From: Miltoncostaea sp036826475
GTDB lineage: Bacteria; Actinomycetota; Thermoleophilia; Miltoncostaeales; Miltoncostaeaceae
Direction: 5' to 3'
NCBI GenBank assembly: GCA_036826475.1
Contig: DAISWG010000007.1
Span: 14,865 to 78,864, forward strand
Length of the DNA stretch: 64,000 nt
The notes below the pieces were generated by a model. That model was not told where the DNA came from. It saw only the letters and a program-made list of their open reading frames with translations, and ran no database searches. This document shows, piece by piece, positions 34,924-42,962 of this stretch (positions are counted from its first letter, which is position 1; every line of letters begins with the position of its first letter). The position numbers were made by a program, and so were the translations under genes.

Positions 34924-36012
34924 TCAGCGCGGGGCCGCAGCCCGGGCCGCGCCGATCGCGGCGAGCGCCTCGTCCAGGCGCCGGGCACCCGCCAGCGCGA
35001 CGGCCGCCAGCGGCAACGGCAGCCAGAACGTGACGAACCGGAACACGAGGGTCGCGAGGATCGCCGACGCCAGCGGCACGTCGATCGCGGTGAGCGAGAA
35101 GGCCAGCGACGCCTCGATGCCCCCCGCCCCGCCCGCCGGCAGCGGCAGCGCGGTGGCGACGTAGGCGGTGGCGTATGCGATGAGCAGGGCCAGGACGGCC
35201 GGATCGGCGCCGAAGGCGCGCAGTGCCGCGTACAGGCACAGCAGGTTGCCGCCCCAGTAGACGGGGAACCCGGCCAGGCCGGCGACGTGGCGGTGCGGCG
35301 CCGAGACCACCCGCCACATCAGGCGCAGCCCGCCGATCGCGTCGGCCAGGCCGGCGCGGAGCAGCGGCCCCAGCCACGCCCCCCACGACCGGGGGTCGCG
35401 CTGCAGCGGCGGCCGCGGGCCGGGCAGCGCGGACAGCCGCTCGCCGCGCGCGCCGCGGCTCACCCACACCGCCAGCAGCACGCAGACGGCGGTCGTGGCG
35501 GGCCAGGCGACCGCCCTCCCCCTGGGGGCGTCGCCCCCGGCCCCGGCCCGCGCCCGGAACCCCGCGGCACACCCCCCGCGCGCGAACACCCCCCACTCCC
35601 CCGGGTTGTACCCGCGCACCCGCCGGGCGGCGGCGTGCGACGACTCGCCGGCGCGGTGGAGCGCCCAGAAGTCCACCGCCAGGCCGCCCGCGGTGGCGCC
35701 GACGACCGTCGCGCCGCCGCCGATCATCACCACCCGTGTCGCCACCGGCACCGGAAGCACCGGGCCGTCCTCCACGCGCGCCACGTCGCGGTAGGCCATC
35801 ACGTAGCCGGCGTAGGCCGCCAGCAGGCCGACGAGGCAGAGCGGCAGCCACGCCTTGTCGGCCTGCGCCACCGCCTCCTCCACGTGGTCCCAGTCGGCCG
35901 CGTGGCCGACCACGGCGATGGTGCCGAGCGCCAGCACCACCGCCGCCGCCACCGTGACGAGCGCCCGCCGGCGGTCGATCGAGGGGATGCCGGCGTCGAC
36001 GTCACGGGCCAT
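34924..36012 (-). CDS. Lysylphosphatidylglycerol-synthase-TM-like (UPF0104) membrane protein
   Basis: 362 residues with about eight membrane helices and the family's markers: GGGATVVGATAGGLAVDF, the GAGGIEASLAF segment (as in P-G-G-x-G-x-x-E), and FRFVTFWLPLPLA. These integral proteins resemble the flippase half of MprF and the AglD group. No synthase domain is fused. It probably moves or exports a lipid-linked molecule; substrate unknown. A second member of this family lies at 59232-60371. Confidence 0.82.
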   Translation of the reverse strand: MARDVDAGIPSIDRRRALVTVAAAVVLALGTIAVVGHAADWDHVEEAVAQADKAWLPLCLVGLLAAYAGYVMAYRDVARVEDGPVLPVPVATRVVMIGGGATVVGATAGGLAVDFWALHRAGESSHAAARRVRGYNPGEWGVFARGGCAAGFRARAGAGGDAPRGRAVAWPATTAVCVLLAVWVSRGARGERLSALPGPRPPLQRDPRSWGAWLGPLLRAGLADAIGGLRLMWRVVSAPHRHVAGLAGFPVYWGGNLLCLYAALRAFGADPAVLALLIAYATAYVATALPLPAGGAGGIEASLAFSLTAIDVPLASAILATLVFRFVTFWLPLPLAAVALAGARRLDEALAAIGAARAAAPR

Positions 36013-36092
36013 CCGGCGGTGATACCGGTCGACCGCCCACCGCGTCCAGCGCCGGCCCGCGACCGCCCGGCGTCCGGTGGGATGCTGGGCCG

Positions 36093-36581
36093 GTGCCCCC
36101 GCCGCACCCCCTCTACCTGGCGTGGCTCGCCGAGCCGGCGGCCGACGGCGAGCGCCGCAGCCGCGCGCCGCTGCATCTGACCCTGGTGCCCCCGTTCGCG
36201 GGCGACGAGGCCGCCGTGCTCGGCGCGCTGCGCGCGACCGCCGCCGGGCGCGCCCCCGTGGCGGCCGCGGCCACGGGGACCGCGCGCCTCGGCGCCCGGC
36301 GCGTGCCGGTGGTGCTCGTCGCCCCCGACGACGGACTGCGCGACCTGCACGACGCGCTGATGGACGCCGTCGGCGCGGCGGGGGTCGACCTGGCGCACAC
36401 CCGGCACGTGCGCGACGGCTTCACGCCGCACGTCTCGGTGCGCCCTCGCGAGGACGGGCCGCCGCCGATCGCGCCCGGCGACCCACTGGTGGTCGACCAT
36501 GTCGCGCTGCTGCGCCGCGGCGACGGCACCGTGGTGGTGGGCCGGGCCCCGCTCGGCGTCCCCGGCCCGCCCGGTCGCTAG
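36093..36581 (+). CDS. 2H phosphoesterase (2'-5' RNA ligase family)
   Basis: 162 residues with the two H-x-T/S motifs of the 2H superfamily: LHLTLVPPF near residue 28 and FTPHVSVRP near residue 114. Members open 2',3'-cyclic phosphates or join 2'-5' ends of RNA in vitro; the cellular role is unclear. GTG start. Its stop overlaps the stop of the convergent cupin gene by 4 bp (CTAG). Confidence 0.82.
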   Translation: MPPPHPLYLAWLAEPAADGERRSRAPLHLTLVPPFAGDEAAVLGALRATAAGRAPVAAAATGTARLGARRVPVVLVAPDDGLRDLHDALMDAVGAAGVDLAHTRHVRDGFTPHVSVRPREDGPPPIAPGDPLVVDHVALLRRGDGTVVVGRAPLGVPGPPGR

Positions 36582-36970
36582 GCCAGGTACTCCTCGTCGG
36601 TGACGTGCGCGCCCCAGGTCGCGGCGTTCCCGTCGCCGTCCACCTGGTGCATCGCGAGGTGCGTCATGAGGCGGTCCGGCGCGGCGCCGTGCCAGTGGTC
36701 CTCGCCCGGGGCGAAGAACACGCGGTCGCCGGCGCGGATGACCTCGACCGGGCCCCCGCGGCGCTGCGCCCGCCCCTCGCCCTCGGTGACCCAGATCGTC
36801 TGGCCGTGGGGATGGGTGTGCCAGGCGGTGCGGGCGCCGGGCGCGAAGTGGACGCTCGCCGCCGCCAGGCGGGAGCCCTCGGCCGGCGCGGCGACCGCGT
36901 CGATGAGCACCGCGCCGGTGAACCAGTCGGCCGGGCCGGGCGCGGTGGCGCCGCCATGCGTGATCTCCAT
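36578..36970 (-). CDS. Single-domain cupin (quercetinase/YhhW-like small cupin)
   Basis: 130 residues with a complete cupin: metal ligands in WHTHPHGQTIWVTEGEG (His, His, Glu-like) and GEDHWHGAAPDRLMTHLAMH (His). This matches the carboxymuconolactone-decarboxylase-associated or 'cupin domain' oxidoreductase-accessory proteins typified by WHTHPxGQxL. It may bind Fe, Mn or Ni. The ATG at 36970 follows a GGAGGGACCACG site. Confidence 0.85.
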   Translation of the reverse strand: MEITHGGATAPGPADWFTGAVLIDAVAAPAEGSRLAAASVHFAPGARTAWHTHPHGQTIWVTEGEGRAQRRGGPVEVIRAGDRVFFAPGEDHWHGAAPDRLMTHLAMHQVDGDGNAATWGAHVTDEEYLA

Positions 36971-37017
36971 CGTGGTCCCTCCTCCGGATCCGGGGCCACA
37001 GCGTAGGACGATCGCAC

Positions 37018-37044
37018 GGCGGCCGGGTCGAGGAGGTGGCCGCC
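37018..37044 (-). terminator. Hairpin after the GNAT gene
   Basis: GGCGGCC, a 13-nt loop and GGCCGCC immediately follow the stop of the GNAT gene. Seven perfect pairs; no U-tract. Confidence 0.45.
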
Positions 37045-37887
37045 TCAGCCCAGCTCGAAGGTGGTCACGCCGAACACCTCGTGCTCCGGGAGGACCGGGC
37101 GGGGCCCCAGGTACATGCGCGCGCAGCCGAACACCTCGCGCATGCCGTGGCGGGCGGCCAGCGCGACGGCCGCGGGGTTGCCCTCCGGCACGTCCAGGAA
37201 CAGGGGGGCGCCGGCCGCGTGGTCGCCGAGCGCGCGGAACAGGTCGTCGGCCACCGCCGCGTCCGCGGCGAACAGGGGGCCGATCTTGAAGCCGACCCGG
37301 CACGGCCGGACGACGCCGTACCCGCGGATGCCGCCGTCCGCGACCGCCGCGAGCGCCCGGGCGCCCGGCTGGGCGACCCACCGGGCGACGAACGCCGCCC
37401 GCGGAGCCGGGAAGCGGCCGGCGTCGTACGCCGCCAGCTCCGCCGGCGGGAGCTCCCGCGCGTCCACCAGGCCCGGCGCCGTCCGGGCGGGCGCGCCGAT
37501 CCCCTCCATCCGCAGGTCGCGGCCGGCGAACGCGAAGCCGCCGCGGGCGTAGAACGCCTGCATCGCGAACACGCCGTCCATGCCGATCGGGGCCCCCGGA
37601 CGCAGCCGGGCGAGCAGCGCGTCGCGGCGGTGCACCCACAGCCGGCGGCCCAGCCCGCGGCCCCGGTGGGTGGGGGCGACGATGAAGAACCCCATGAAGC
37701 CGAAGCGCCCGTCGTAGGACACGATCGATCCGCCCGCGACGAGGCGGCCGTCCTCCTCGACGGCCACGAACCCGTCGGGGTCGGTCTCCCAGAACATCTC
37801 GGCGTCGCGCAGACCGGGGTTCCACCCCTCCGCGGCGGCCCAGCCCACCAGCACATCCAGGTCCTCACGGGACATCCGGCGAATCAT
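37045..37887 (-). CDS. GNAT-family N-acetyltransferase with second GNAT-like domain
   Basis: 280 residues. The acetyl-CoA loop is RGRGLGRRLW following FIVAPTHRG (residues 68-84). The second half (DLFRALGDHAAGAPLFLDVPEGNPAAVALAARHGMREVF) repeats part of the fold, the pattern of two-domain GNATs (acetyltransf_1 plus acetyltransf_18-like). The substrate is unknown; polyamines and small amines are common. AAGGATCTC precedes the ATG. It diverges from the MalT/BTAD regulator by 57 bp. Confidence 0.82.
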   Translation of the reverse strand: MIRRMSREDLDVLVGWAAAEGWNPGLRDAEMFWETDPDGFVAVEEDGRLVAGGSIVSYDGRFGFMGFFIVAPTHRGRGLGRRLWVHRRDALLARLRPGAPIGMDGVFAMQAFYARGGFAFAGRDLRMEGIGAPARTAPGLVDARELPPAELAAYDAGRFPAPRAAFVARWVAQPGARALAAVADGGIRGYGVVRPCRVGFKIGPLFAADAAVADDLFRALGDHAAGAPLFLDVPEGNPAAVALAARHGMREVFGCARMYLGPRPVLPEHEVFGVTTFELG

Positions 37888-37944
37888 GAGATCCTTTTCA
37901 CCAAGCGGGTTCTCGCGATCTTCGTGGTGGCGCGCGGTGCGTGA

Positions 37945-40900
37945 GTGGTGAATGATCCGGCGGTGGCCCCCGGACCGCCACACCTCATCAGATCGAAGAC
38001 CCGGATCCCCGCGCTCGCGCAGGTGGTGATCGCGCGGGAGCGGGTCGTGGGGACGCTGGCGCGCGCCGCCGAGGGGCACCGCGTCCTCGAGGTCGTGGCG
38101 TCGGCAGGCTCGGGCAAGACGACCGCCGCCGTGCAGTTCCTCGCATCCCGCGACGGCCCTCGCGCGTGGCTCACGCTGGGCGAGGCCGACGGCAGCCCCG
38201 GCCGCTTCGTGACGTACCTGGCCGCCGCGCTCGACGACGTCGTGCCGGGCGCGTCGGAGCAGACGCAGGCCCGCCTGGCCGCCGGGGTCTCCCCCGCCGA
38301 CTGCGCCGCGATGCTGGCCGAGGCCCTCCCCGAGGACGCGACGGTGGTGATCGACGACCTGCACCACATCGAGGACCGCCCGCCGGTGCTCGCCGTGCTG
38401 CGGGCGCTCACCGGGGCGGTGACGCCCGGCGCGCTGGTGGTGCTGGTGTCGCGACGCTCCCTCTCCGCCGAGCTGAGCCGGTCGGTGCTGACCGGCGCCG
38501 CGGGGCGCATGCCCGGCGGCTCCCTCGCCTTCACCAGCGACGAGGTGGGCGCGCTGCTCGAGGCGCACGACGTCGACGCCGAGCCGGAGGCGGTGGCCGA
38601 CGCGTCCGGCGGGTGGGCCGCGGGCATCGTGTTCGACGCCGTCCGCGGGCGGCGCGCCGCGCCCGGCACCGCGGCCGACGACCCCTTCTTCGAGTACCTG
38701 GGCGCAGAGGTGCTGGCGCCGATCGCGCCGGACGTGCGGGCCGCGGTCGTCCGCAGCGCCGTCCTGGAGATCGTGGAGCCGCACGGCCTCGCGACGCTCC
38801 TCGACGTGCCCTCCGCCGACGCCCTGTACCTCGAGATCCGCCGCCAGCACCTGCCCGCGACGATCGAGCCGGAGGGGCTGCGCTACCACCCGCGGTTCCG
38901 CGAGTTCCTGCTGAGCCTGCTCGACCGCGACCCGGCCGCCCGGCGGACGCTGCTGGTGCGCGACGCCCGCCGCCTGGAGGAGGAGGGCCAGGTGGAGGAG
39001 GCGGCCGACCGCTTCCTCGCGGCCGGCGCCTGCGAGGAGGCCGCAGCGTGCGTCGAGGCCGCCGGCCCCGGCCTGATCGTGCGCGGCGACTGGGACAAGG
39101 CCGACCGCTGGTGCGCGTTGCTCGGCGAGGACCTGCTGTCCCGCCGGGCGGCGCTGCGGGGCGTGCAGCTCGGGGCCGTGCTGGCCGGCCGGCGGCCCGA
39201 CCTGCCCGCCCTGGCCACGCGCCTGCTGGCCAGCGGCGAATACGCCCGGCTGGCCGAGGAGGCGCCGGAGGCTGCGGCCACCGCCGCGTTCGGCGTCCAC
39301 CTCACGGGCGACTGGCGCCGGGCGAGCCGGATGCTGCCCCCGGACGGCACCGCGCCGGTGGTCCGCGCCACGCGGTACGTGCTCGAGGTGGGGTCCGGCG
39401 AGGGGCCGCCGCGCCCCTGGCCGCTGCACGAGATGCCCGCCGACCGCACCCAGATCGGGTTGGTGGAGTGCGGCCGCTACTTCCAGGGGCGGTTCGACGA
39501 CATCGACGAGATGCGCCGCGACGACGAGGGCGTCGGCGCGCGGACGTCCGTCTACTACATCGCCAGCCTGCGCGAGCGGGGCCGCCTGGGCGACGCGCGG
39601 ACGTGGCTGGAGCTGGCCCGCCCCTCGGCGACGGTGTCCGAGTGGCGGGAGTTCTGGCTCCACATGGAGGGCGAGCTGGCCTTCGCCGAGGGCGACCGCG
39701 AGGGCGGCCTGGCCATGGTGCGCGAGGCGCGGGCCATGGCCCGCGCGCGGGCCCACGGGCCTGCCGACCACGCGATCTTCGCGGTCACCGAGGGCAAGAT
39801 GCTGGTGCGGCTCGGCCGGGTCGACGAGGCGGCCGAGCGCCTGCGCGAGGCCATGGCGTGGTCCCGGGGGCGGGGCCTGCCCGCGTTCTGGGAGCAGGCG
39901 GCCACCTGGCTCGCCGCCGCGCGGCTGGCGCAGGAGGAGCATCCCGACGCCGTCACCGAGCTGCTGCACGAGGCGATCGACGGGATGGAGGCCGCCGACC
40001 GGCGGCTGGAGCAGCCGGCGGCCCTCGTGTTCCTGGCCGAGGCGCGGTGGCGCGCGGGCGACGACGACGGCCACGACGAGGCCGCACACCGCGCCCTGGA
40101 GGTCGCGGAGCACATGGGCTCGTTCGGCCCGCTGGTCGCGGCGCTGGCCGACGTCCCGGACGTGCTGTCGCGGTGCATCGACGCCGGCGGCGCGCGCGAG
40201 GCCGACTGGCGGCGCCTCGCGCGCGCCGGCGAGGCGTCGCACGCGTCGAGCACCACCGCCGAGGCGCGCATCGTCATCGGCACCCTCGGCCGACTGCGGG
40301 TGGCGGTCGACGGGACCGAGCGGGACGTGAACCCGTCGCGGGCGATCGACATCGCCGCCGAGGTGGCGCGGGCGGGGTGGCGGGGCGTACCGCGCGCCGA
40401 CCTGGTGGAGCTGCTCTCCGAGCACAGCGTCGACGCCCAGAACTACCTGCGCCAGGTGGTCCACCGCCTGCGCCGGATCGCCCCGGAGGGGGTGGAGCTG
40501 ACCTCGGAGGACGGCATGCTGCGCTGGACGCCCGCCGGGGCGGTGGTCACCGAGGACGACGTCCTGCGCGCGCTGCTCGCCCAGGTGGGGCGCGAGACCG
40601 GTGACATGCGGCTGCGCACCCTGGCGGCGGCGCTCGAGCTGGCCGAGCGGGGCGTGCTGGTCACCGCCGCCGACACCGGGACGGCGGCCGAGCTGCGCGC
40701 CGCCCTGATCGCGGCCGTGGCCGAGGCGCGGCGCGAGTACGCGCGCCTGCTGCTGACGGCGGGACGCGCCACCGAGGCGGTCGCCGCCGCCCGGGGCGCG
40801 GTCACGGCCGAGCCGTTGCGCGAGGACGGGTGGTGCCTGCTGATGCGGGCGTCGGCCGCCGCCGACGGGCCCGCCGCGGTCGCGCCCGTCTACGCGGAGT

Positions 40901-41007
40901 GCGCCGCCTCGCTCGCGGAGATCGGCCTGGAGCCCTCGGCCGGCACCCGCGACCTGCTGCGCCGCCTGCGGGAGGCGGGTGGCCGGAGGGTCAGCGCGCC
41001 GGCCTGA
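37945..41007 (+). CDS. MalT/LAL-like ATPase regulator with C-terminal BTAD-type domain
   Basis: 1020 residues. The N-terminal STAND ATPase has Walker A VASAGSGKTT (residues 51-60) and Walker B ATVVIDDLHH (about 130-140). A long TPR-like helical region follows (residues about 330-760). Next is a winged-helix segment (IVIGTLGRLRVAVDGTERDV, SVDAQNYLRQVVHRLRRIA). The end is a BTAD helical domain (YARLLLTAGRATEAVAAARGAVTAEPLREDGW). So the DNA-binding domain is SARP/OmpR-like and not the LuxR HTH usual for MalT. It would be an ATP- and ligand-dependent activator; target unknown. A GTG at 37948 is an alternative start. Confidence 0.82.
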   Translation: MVNDPAVAPGPPHLIRSKTRIPALAQVVIARERVVGTLARAAEGHRVLEVVASAGSGKTTAAVQFLASRDGPRAWLTLGEADGSPGRFVTYLAAALDDVVPGASEQTQARLAAGVSPADCAAMLAEALPEDATVVIDDLHHIEDRPPVLAVLRALTGAVTPGALVVLVSRRSLSAELSRSVLTGAAGRMPGGSLAFTSDEVGALLEAHDVDAEPEAVADASGGWAAGIVFDAVRGRRAAPGTAADDPFFEYLGAEVLAPIAPDVRAAVVRSAVLEIVEPHGLATLLDVPSADALYLEIRRQHLPATIEPEGLRYHPRFREFLLSLLDRDPAARRTLLVRDARRLEEEGQVEEAADRFLAAGACEEAAACVEAAGPGLIVRGDWDKADRWCALLGEDLLSRRAALRGVQLGAVLAGRRPDLPALATRLLASGEYARLAEEAPEAAATAAFGVHLTGDWRRASRMLPPDGTAPVVRATRYVLEVGSGEGPPRPWPLHEMPADRTQIGLVECGRYFQGRFDDIDEMRRDDEGVGARTSVYYIASLRERGRLGDARTWLELARPSATVSEWREFWLHMEGELAFAEGDREGGLAMVREARAMARARAHGPADHAIFAVTEGKMLVRLGRVDEAAERLREAMAWSRGRGLPAFWEQAATWLAAARLAQEEHPDAVTELLHEAIDGMEAADRRLEQPAALVFLAEARWRAGDDDGHDEAAHRALEVAEHMGSFGPLVAALADVPDVLSRCIDAGGAREADWRRLARAGEASHASSTTAEARIVIGTLGRLRVAVDGTERDVNPSRAIDIAAEVARAGWRGVPRADLVELLSEHSVDAQNYLRQVVHRLRRIAPEGVELTSEDGMLRWTPAGAVVTEDDVLRALLAQVGRETGDMRLRTLAAALELAERGVLVTAADTGTAAELRAALIAAVAEARREYARLLLTAGRATEAVAAARGAVTAEPLREDGWCLLMRASAAADGPAAVAPVYAECAASLAEIGLEPSAGTRDLLRRLREAGGRRVSAPA

Positions 41008-41320
41008 CCTCCGACCGCATCGCGGTCAGCTCGGCAAGCACCCGGCGCGCCGGCGCCAGCATCCGGCTCCCCTCCGGCGTGAGGCTCACCCGGCGCGAGG
41101 TGCGGTCGAGCAGCACCGCGTCGACCTTCGCCTCCAGGCGGCGGATCAGCTCCGACAGCGACGACTGGGCGACGCCCAGCACGGCGGCCGCGCGACCGAA
41201 GTGCAGCTCGTCGGCCAGGATCAGGAACGCCCGCAGCTCGTGCGGCGTGGGCCACCCCGGATCGGGCCGCGGCAGCTCGCGCCGCTCACGCGTCCTGCGC
41301 TCCATGACCGCCATCTCCAT
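40991..41320 (-). CDS. Headless LysR-type HTH protein
   Basis: 109 residues containing only the LysR winged helix: ELRAFLILADELHFGRAAAVLGVAQSSLSELIRRLE and DRTSRRVSLTPEGSRML. The 200-residue effector-binding domain is absent and the gene stops 17 bp inside the convergent MalT/BTAD gene. It may be a trimmed regulator that still binds DNA or the remains of a full LysR gene. An internal ATG (MERRTRER) is also possible. Confidence 0.75.
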   Translation of the reverse strand: MEMAVMERRTRERRELPRPDPGWPTPHELRAFLILADELHFGRAAAVLGVAQSSLSELIRRLEAKVDAVLLDRTSRRVSLTPEGSRMLAPARRVLAELTAMRSEVRPAR

Positions 41321-41360
41321 GTCGCCACCTCCGGGTCCGGGAAGCCGCCGACGGGGAGGC

Positions 41361-41386
41361 TACGGGCATGGCGTTTCGCGCCCGTA
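41361..41386. promoter_or_regulatory. 7-12-7 inverted repeat upstream of the headless LysR gene
   Basis: TACGGGC, 12 nt, GCCCGTA is perfect and lies 40 bp upstream of the LysR-like start. The arm spacing is longer than a classic LysR box. It may also serve the 3' end of the Usp gene on the same strand. Confidence 0.4.
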
Positions 41387-41455
41387 CATGGTGCTGCGCA
41401 GGACGTTAATCGGATCGCAACATCGTGGTCGCCGGGCGCTCCGGCCCGTCCGCGG

Positions 41456-41890
41456 TCACCGCGCCATGGACGGGGAGCGGGAGGACATCGCCGGGCGCAC
41501 CAGCACCACCGTCGCCGGCGCCCGCTCGATGACGGCCTCGATCTGCGCCCGCTCGTCGTTGCAGGGCGAGGCCGGGCCGTCCTCGAGCACGATCACGTCG
41601 AAGTCCTCCTCGTCCGCGAGGGCGAGGACCGCCTCCGCGAACGAGCGGCCCCGGACGAGGCGCGTGTCGAACGAGCGGGCGCCGGCCGCGGCGCGCTCGC
41701 CGGCGTCCAGCGCCGCGCACGCGTCGTCGACCGCCCGGCCGAGGGACGCCCCCAGCGGCTGCCCCAGCGGGATCACGACCACCGACGCCAGCACCACCTC
41801 GCCATCGCTCCCCGCGAACGCCGCCGCATGGTGCAGCGCCGCCTCCGGGCAGCCCCGCTGCGACGCCACCAGCACGCGCCTGCCACTCAT
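41456..41890 (-). CDS. Universal stress protein of the kdp operon
   Basis: 144 residues, one UspA domain (RVLVASQRGCPEAALHHAAAFAG at the start, DVIVLEDGPASP and TVVLVRPAM at the end). The usual glycine-rich ATP loop near the C-terminus is missing. Its ATG overlaps the stop of the short KdpD gene (ATGA). Since KdpD itself contains a Usp domain that binds UspC in E. coli, this protein may act as a scaffold partner in potassium sensing; that is inference. Confidence 0.78.
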   Translation of the reverse strand: MSGRRVLVASQRGCPEAALHHAAAFAGSDGEVVLASVVVIPLGQPLGASLGRAVDDACAALDAGERAAAGARSFDTRLVRGRSFAEAVLALADEEDFDVIVLEDGPASPCNDERAQIEAVIERAPATVVLVRPAMSSRSPSMAR

Positions 41891-42945
41891 CGGTCACGCC
41901 CCCTCTCGCGTTCCTCCGGCTCCGGCCGGTCCGCCACCAGCAGCACGTCGACCCCCTCCAGCTCGTTCAGGACCGCGCTGAGCAGGTCGCCGCGCAGCCG
42001 TGCCAGCATCCCTCGCGCCCGGGGCGCGGCCATCGCGAGTCGCGTGACCCCGCGCTCCCGGGCGAGGGCGACGACCGCCTCGGCCGTCGCGTCGCCCGAC
42101 ACCGGGACGAAGTGGGCGCCGAGCGTCGCCGTCAGCTCCCGCATCAGGTCGCGCTGACGGGCGCCCTCCTCGTCGAGCCGCCCCTCCGGGCAGACCACGT
42201 CCAGGTCGGCGCCGAGCCGACGCGCGGCCCGCCACGCGTGCCGTACCAGCCGCTGCGCGCCCTGACGGGGGTACGCGACCACCATCACGCGATCGGCCAG
42301 CGGCTGGGGGGCGGGCCGCGGGATGTGCTCGTCGACCGCGCCGGCCACCTCCCGGAGCGCCACCTCGCGGAGCGTCTGGAGATTCGGGGTCGTGAAGAAG
42401 TTGAGCAGCGCCGAGTCGACGCGCTCGGCCGGGTAGACCTTCCCCGCCCGGAGGCGCCCCTGCAGCTCGGCGGGCGTCAGGTCCACCAGCACGACGTCCT
42501 CGGCGTCCAGGAGGACGCGGTCGGGGATCGTCTCCCGCACGCGCACCCCGGTCAGCTCGAACACGCGGTCGTTCAGGCTCTCGAGGTGCTGCACGTTGAC
42601 GGTGGAGATCACGTCGATCCCGGCGCCGAGGAGCTCGGTGACGTCGTCGAAGCGCTTCTCGTGCGCCAAGCCCGGCGCGTTGCTGTGGGCCAGCTCGTCC
42701 ACGAGCGCGACCTCGGGGGCCCGGCGCAGCACCCCCGGGAGGTCCATGTCGCGGAGGACGATCCCGCGGTGCTCGGCCTGCCACGGCGGCACGACCTCGA
42801 GGCCCTCGGCCATCGCCGAGGTCTCCGCGCGGCCGTGGGGCTCCAGCCAGCCGATCACCACGTCGCGCCCCTCGCGGCGGAGCTCCTGGCCCTCCTCGAG
42901 CATGGCGTAGGTCTTGCCGACCCCCGCGGCCATCCCGACGTACAC
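41887..42945 (-). CDS. kdpD: Short KdpD: N-terminal sensor and Usp domains only
   Basis: 352 residues. The KdpD domain has GMAAGVGKTYAML (Walker A), EVALVDELAHSNAPG (Walker B) and DVISTVNVQHLESLND. A Usp-like domain follows (MVVAYPRQGAQRLVRHAW, RGVTRLAMAAPRARG). The DUF4118 membrane region, GAF and kinase domains of full KdpD are missing. They occur as a separate gene at 49340-50746. GTG at 42945 is the first standard start but would trim two or three N-terminal residues of the domain; a CTG at 42966 overlapping the kdpB stop would keep them. Confidence 0.83.
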   Translation of the reverse strand: MYVGMAAGVGKTYAMLEEGQELRREGRDVVIGWLEPHGRAETSAMAEGLEVVPPWQAEHRGIVLRDMDLPGVLRRAPEVALVDELAHSNAPGLAHEKRFDDVTELLGAGIDVISTVNVQHLESLNDRVFELTGVRVRETIPDRVLLDAEDVVLVDLTPAELQGRLRAGKVYPAERVDSALLNFFTTPNLQTLREVALREVAGAVDEHIPRPAPQPLADRVMVVAYPRQGAQRLVRHAWRAARRLGADLDVVCPEGRLDEEGARQRDLMRELTATLGAHFVPVSGDATAEAVVALARERGVTRLAMAAPRARGMLARLRGDLLSAVLNELEGVDVLLVADRPEPEERERGRDR

Positions 42946-42962
42946 CTTGAGGTGCCCGGGCG

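Noticed and set aside
37045..40464. 1139-codon minus-strand frame across the MalT/BTAD gene
   Set aside because: Only the last 280 codons (GNAT) look like protein; the rest mirrors the plus-strand regulator, whose motifs (Walker A, Walker B, BTAD) are real.
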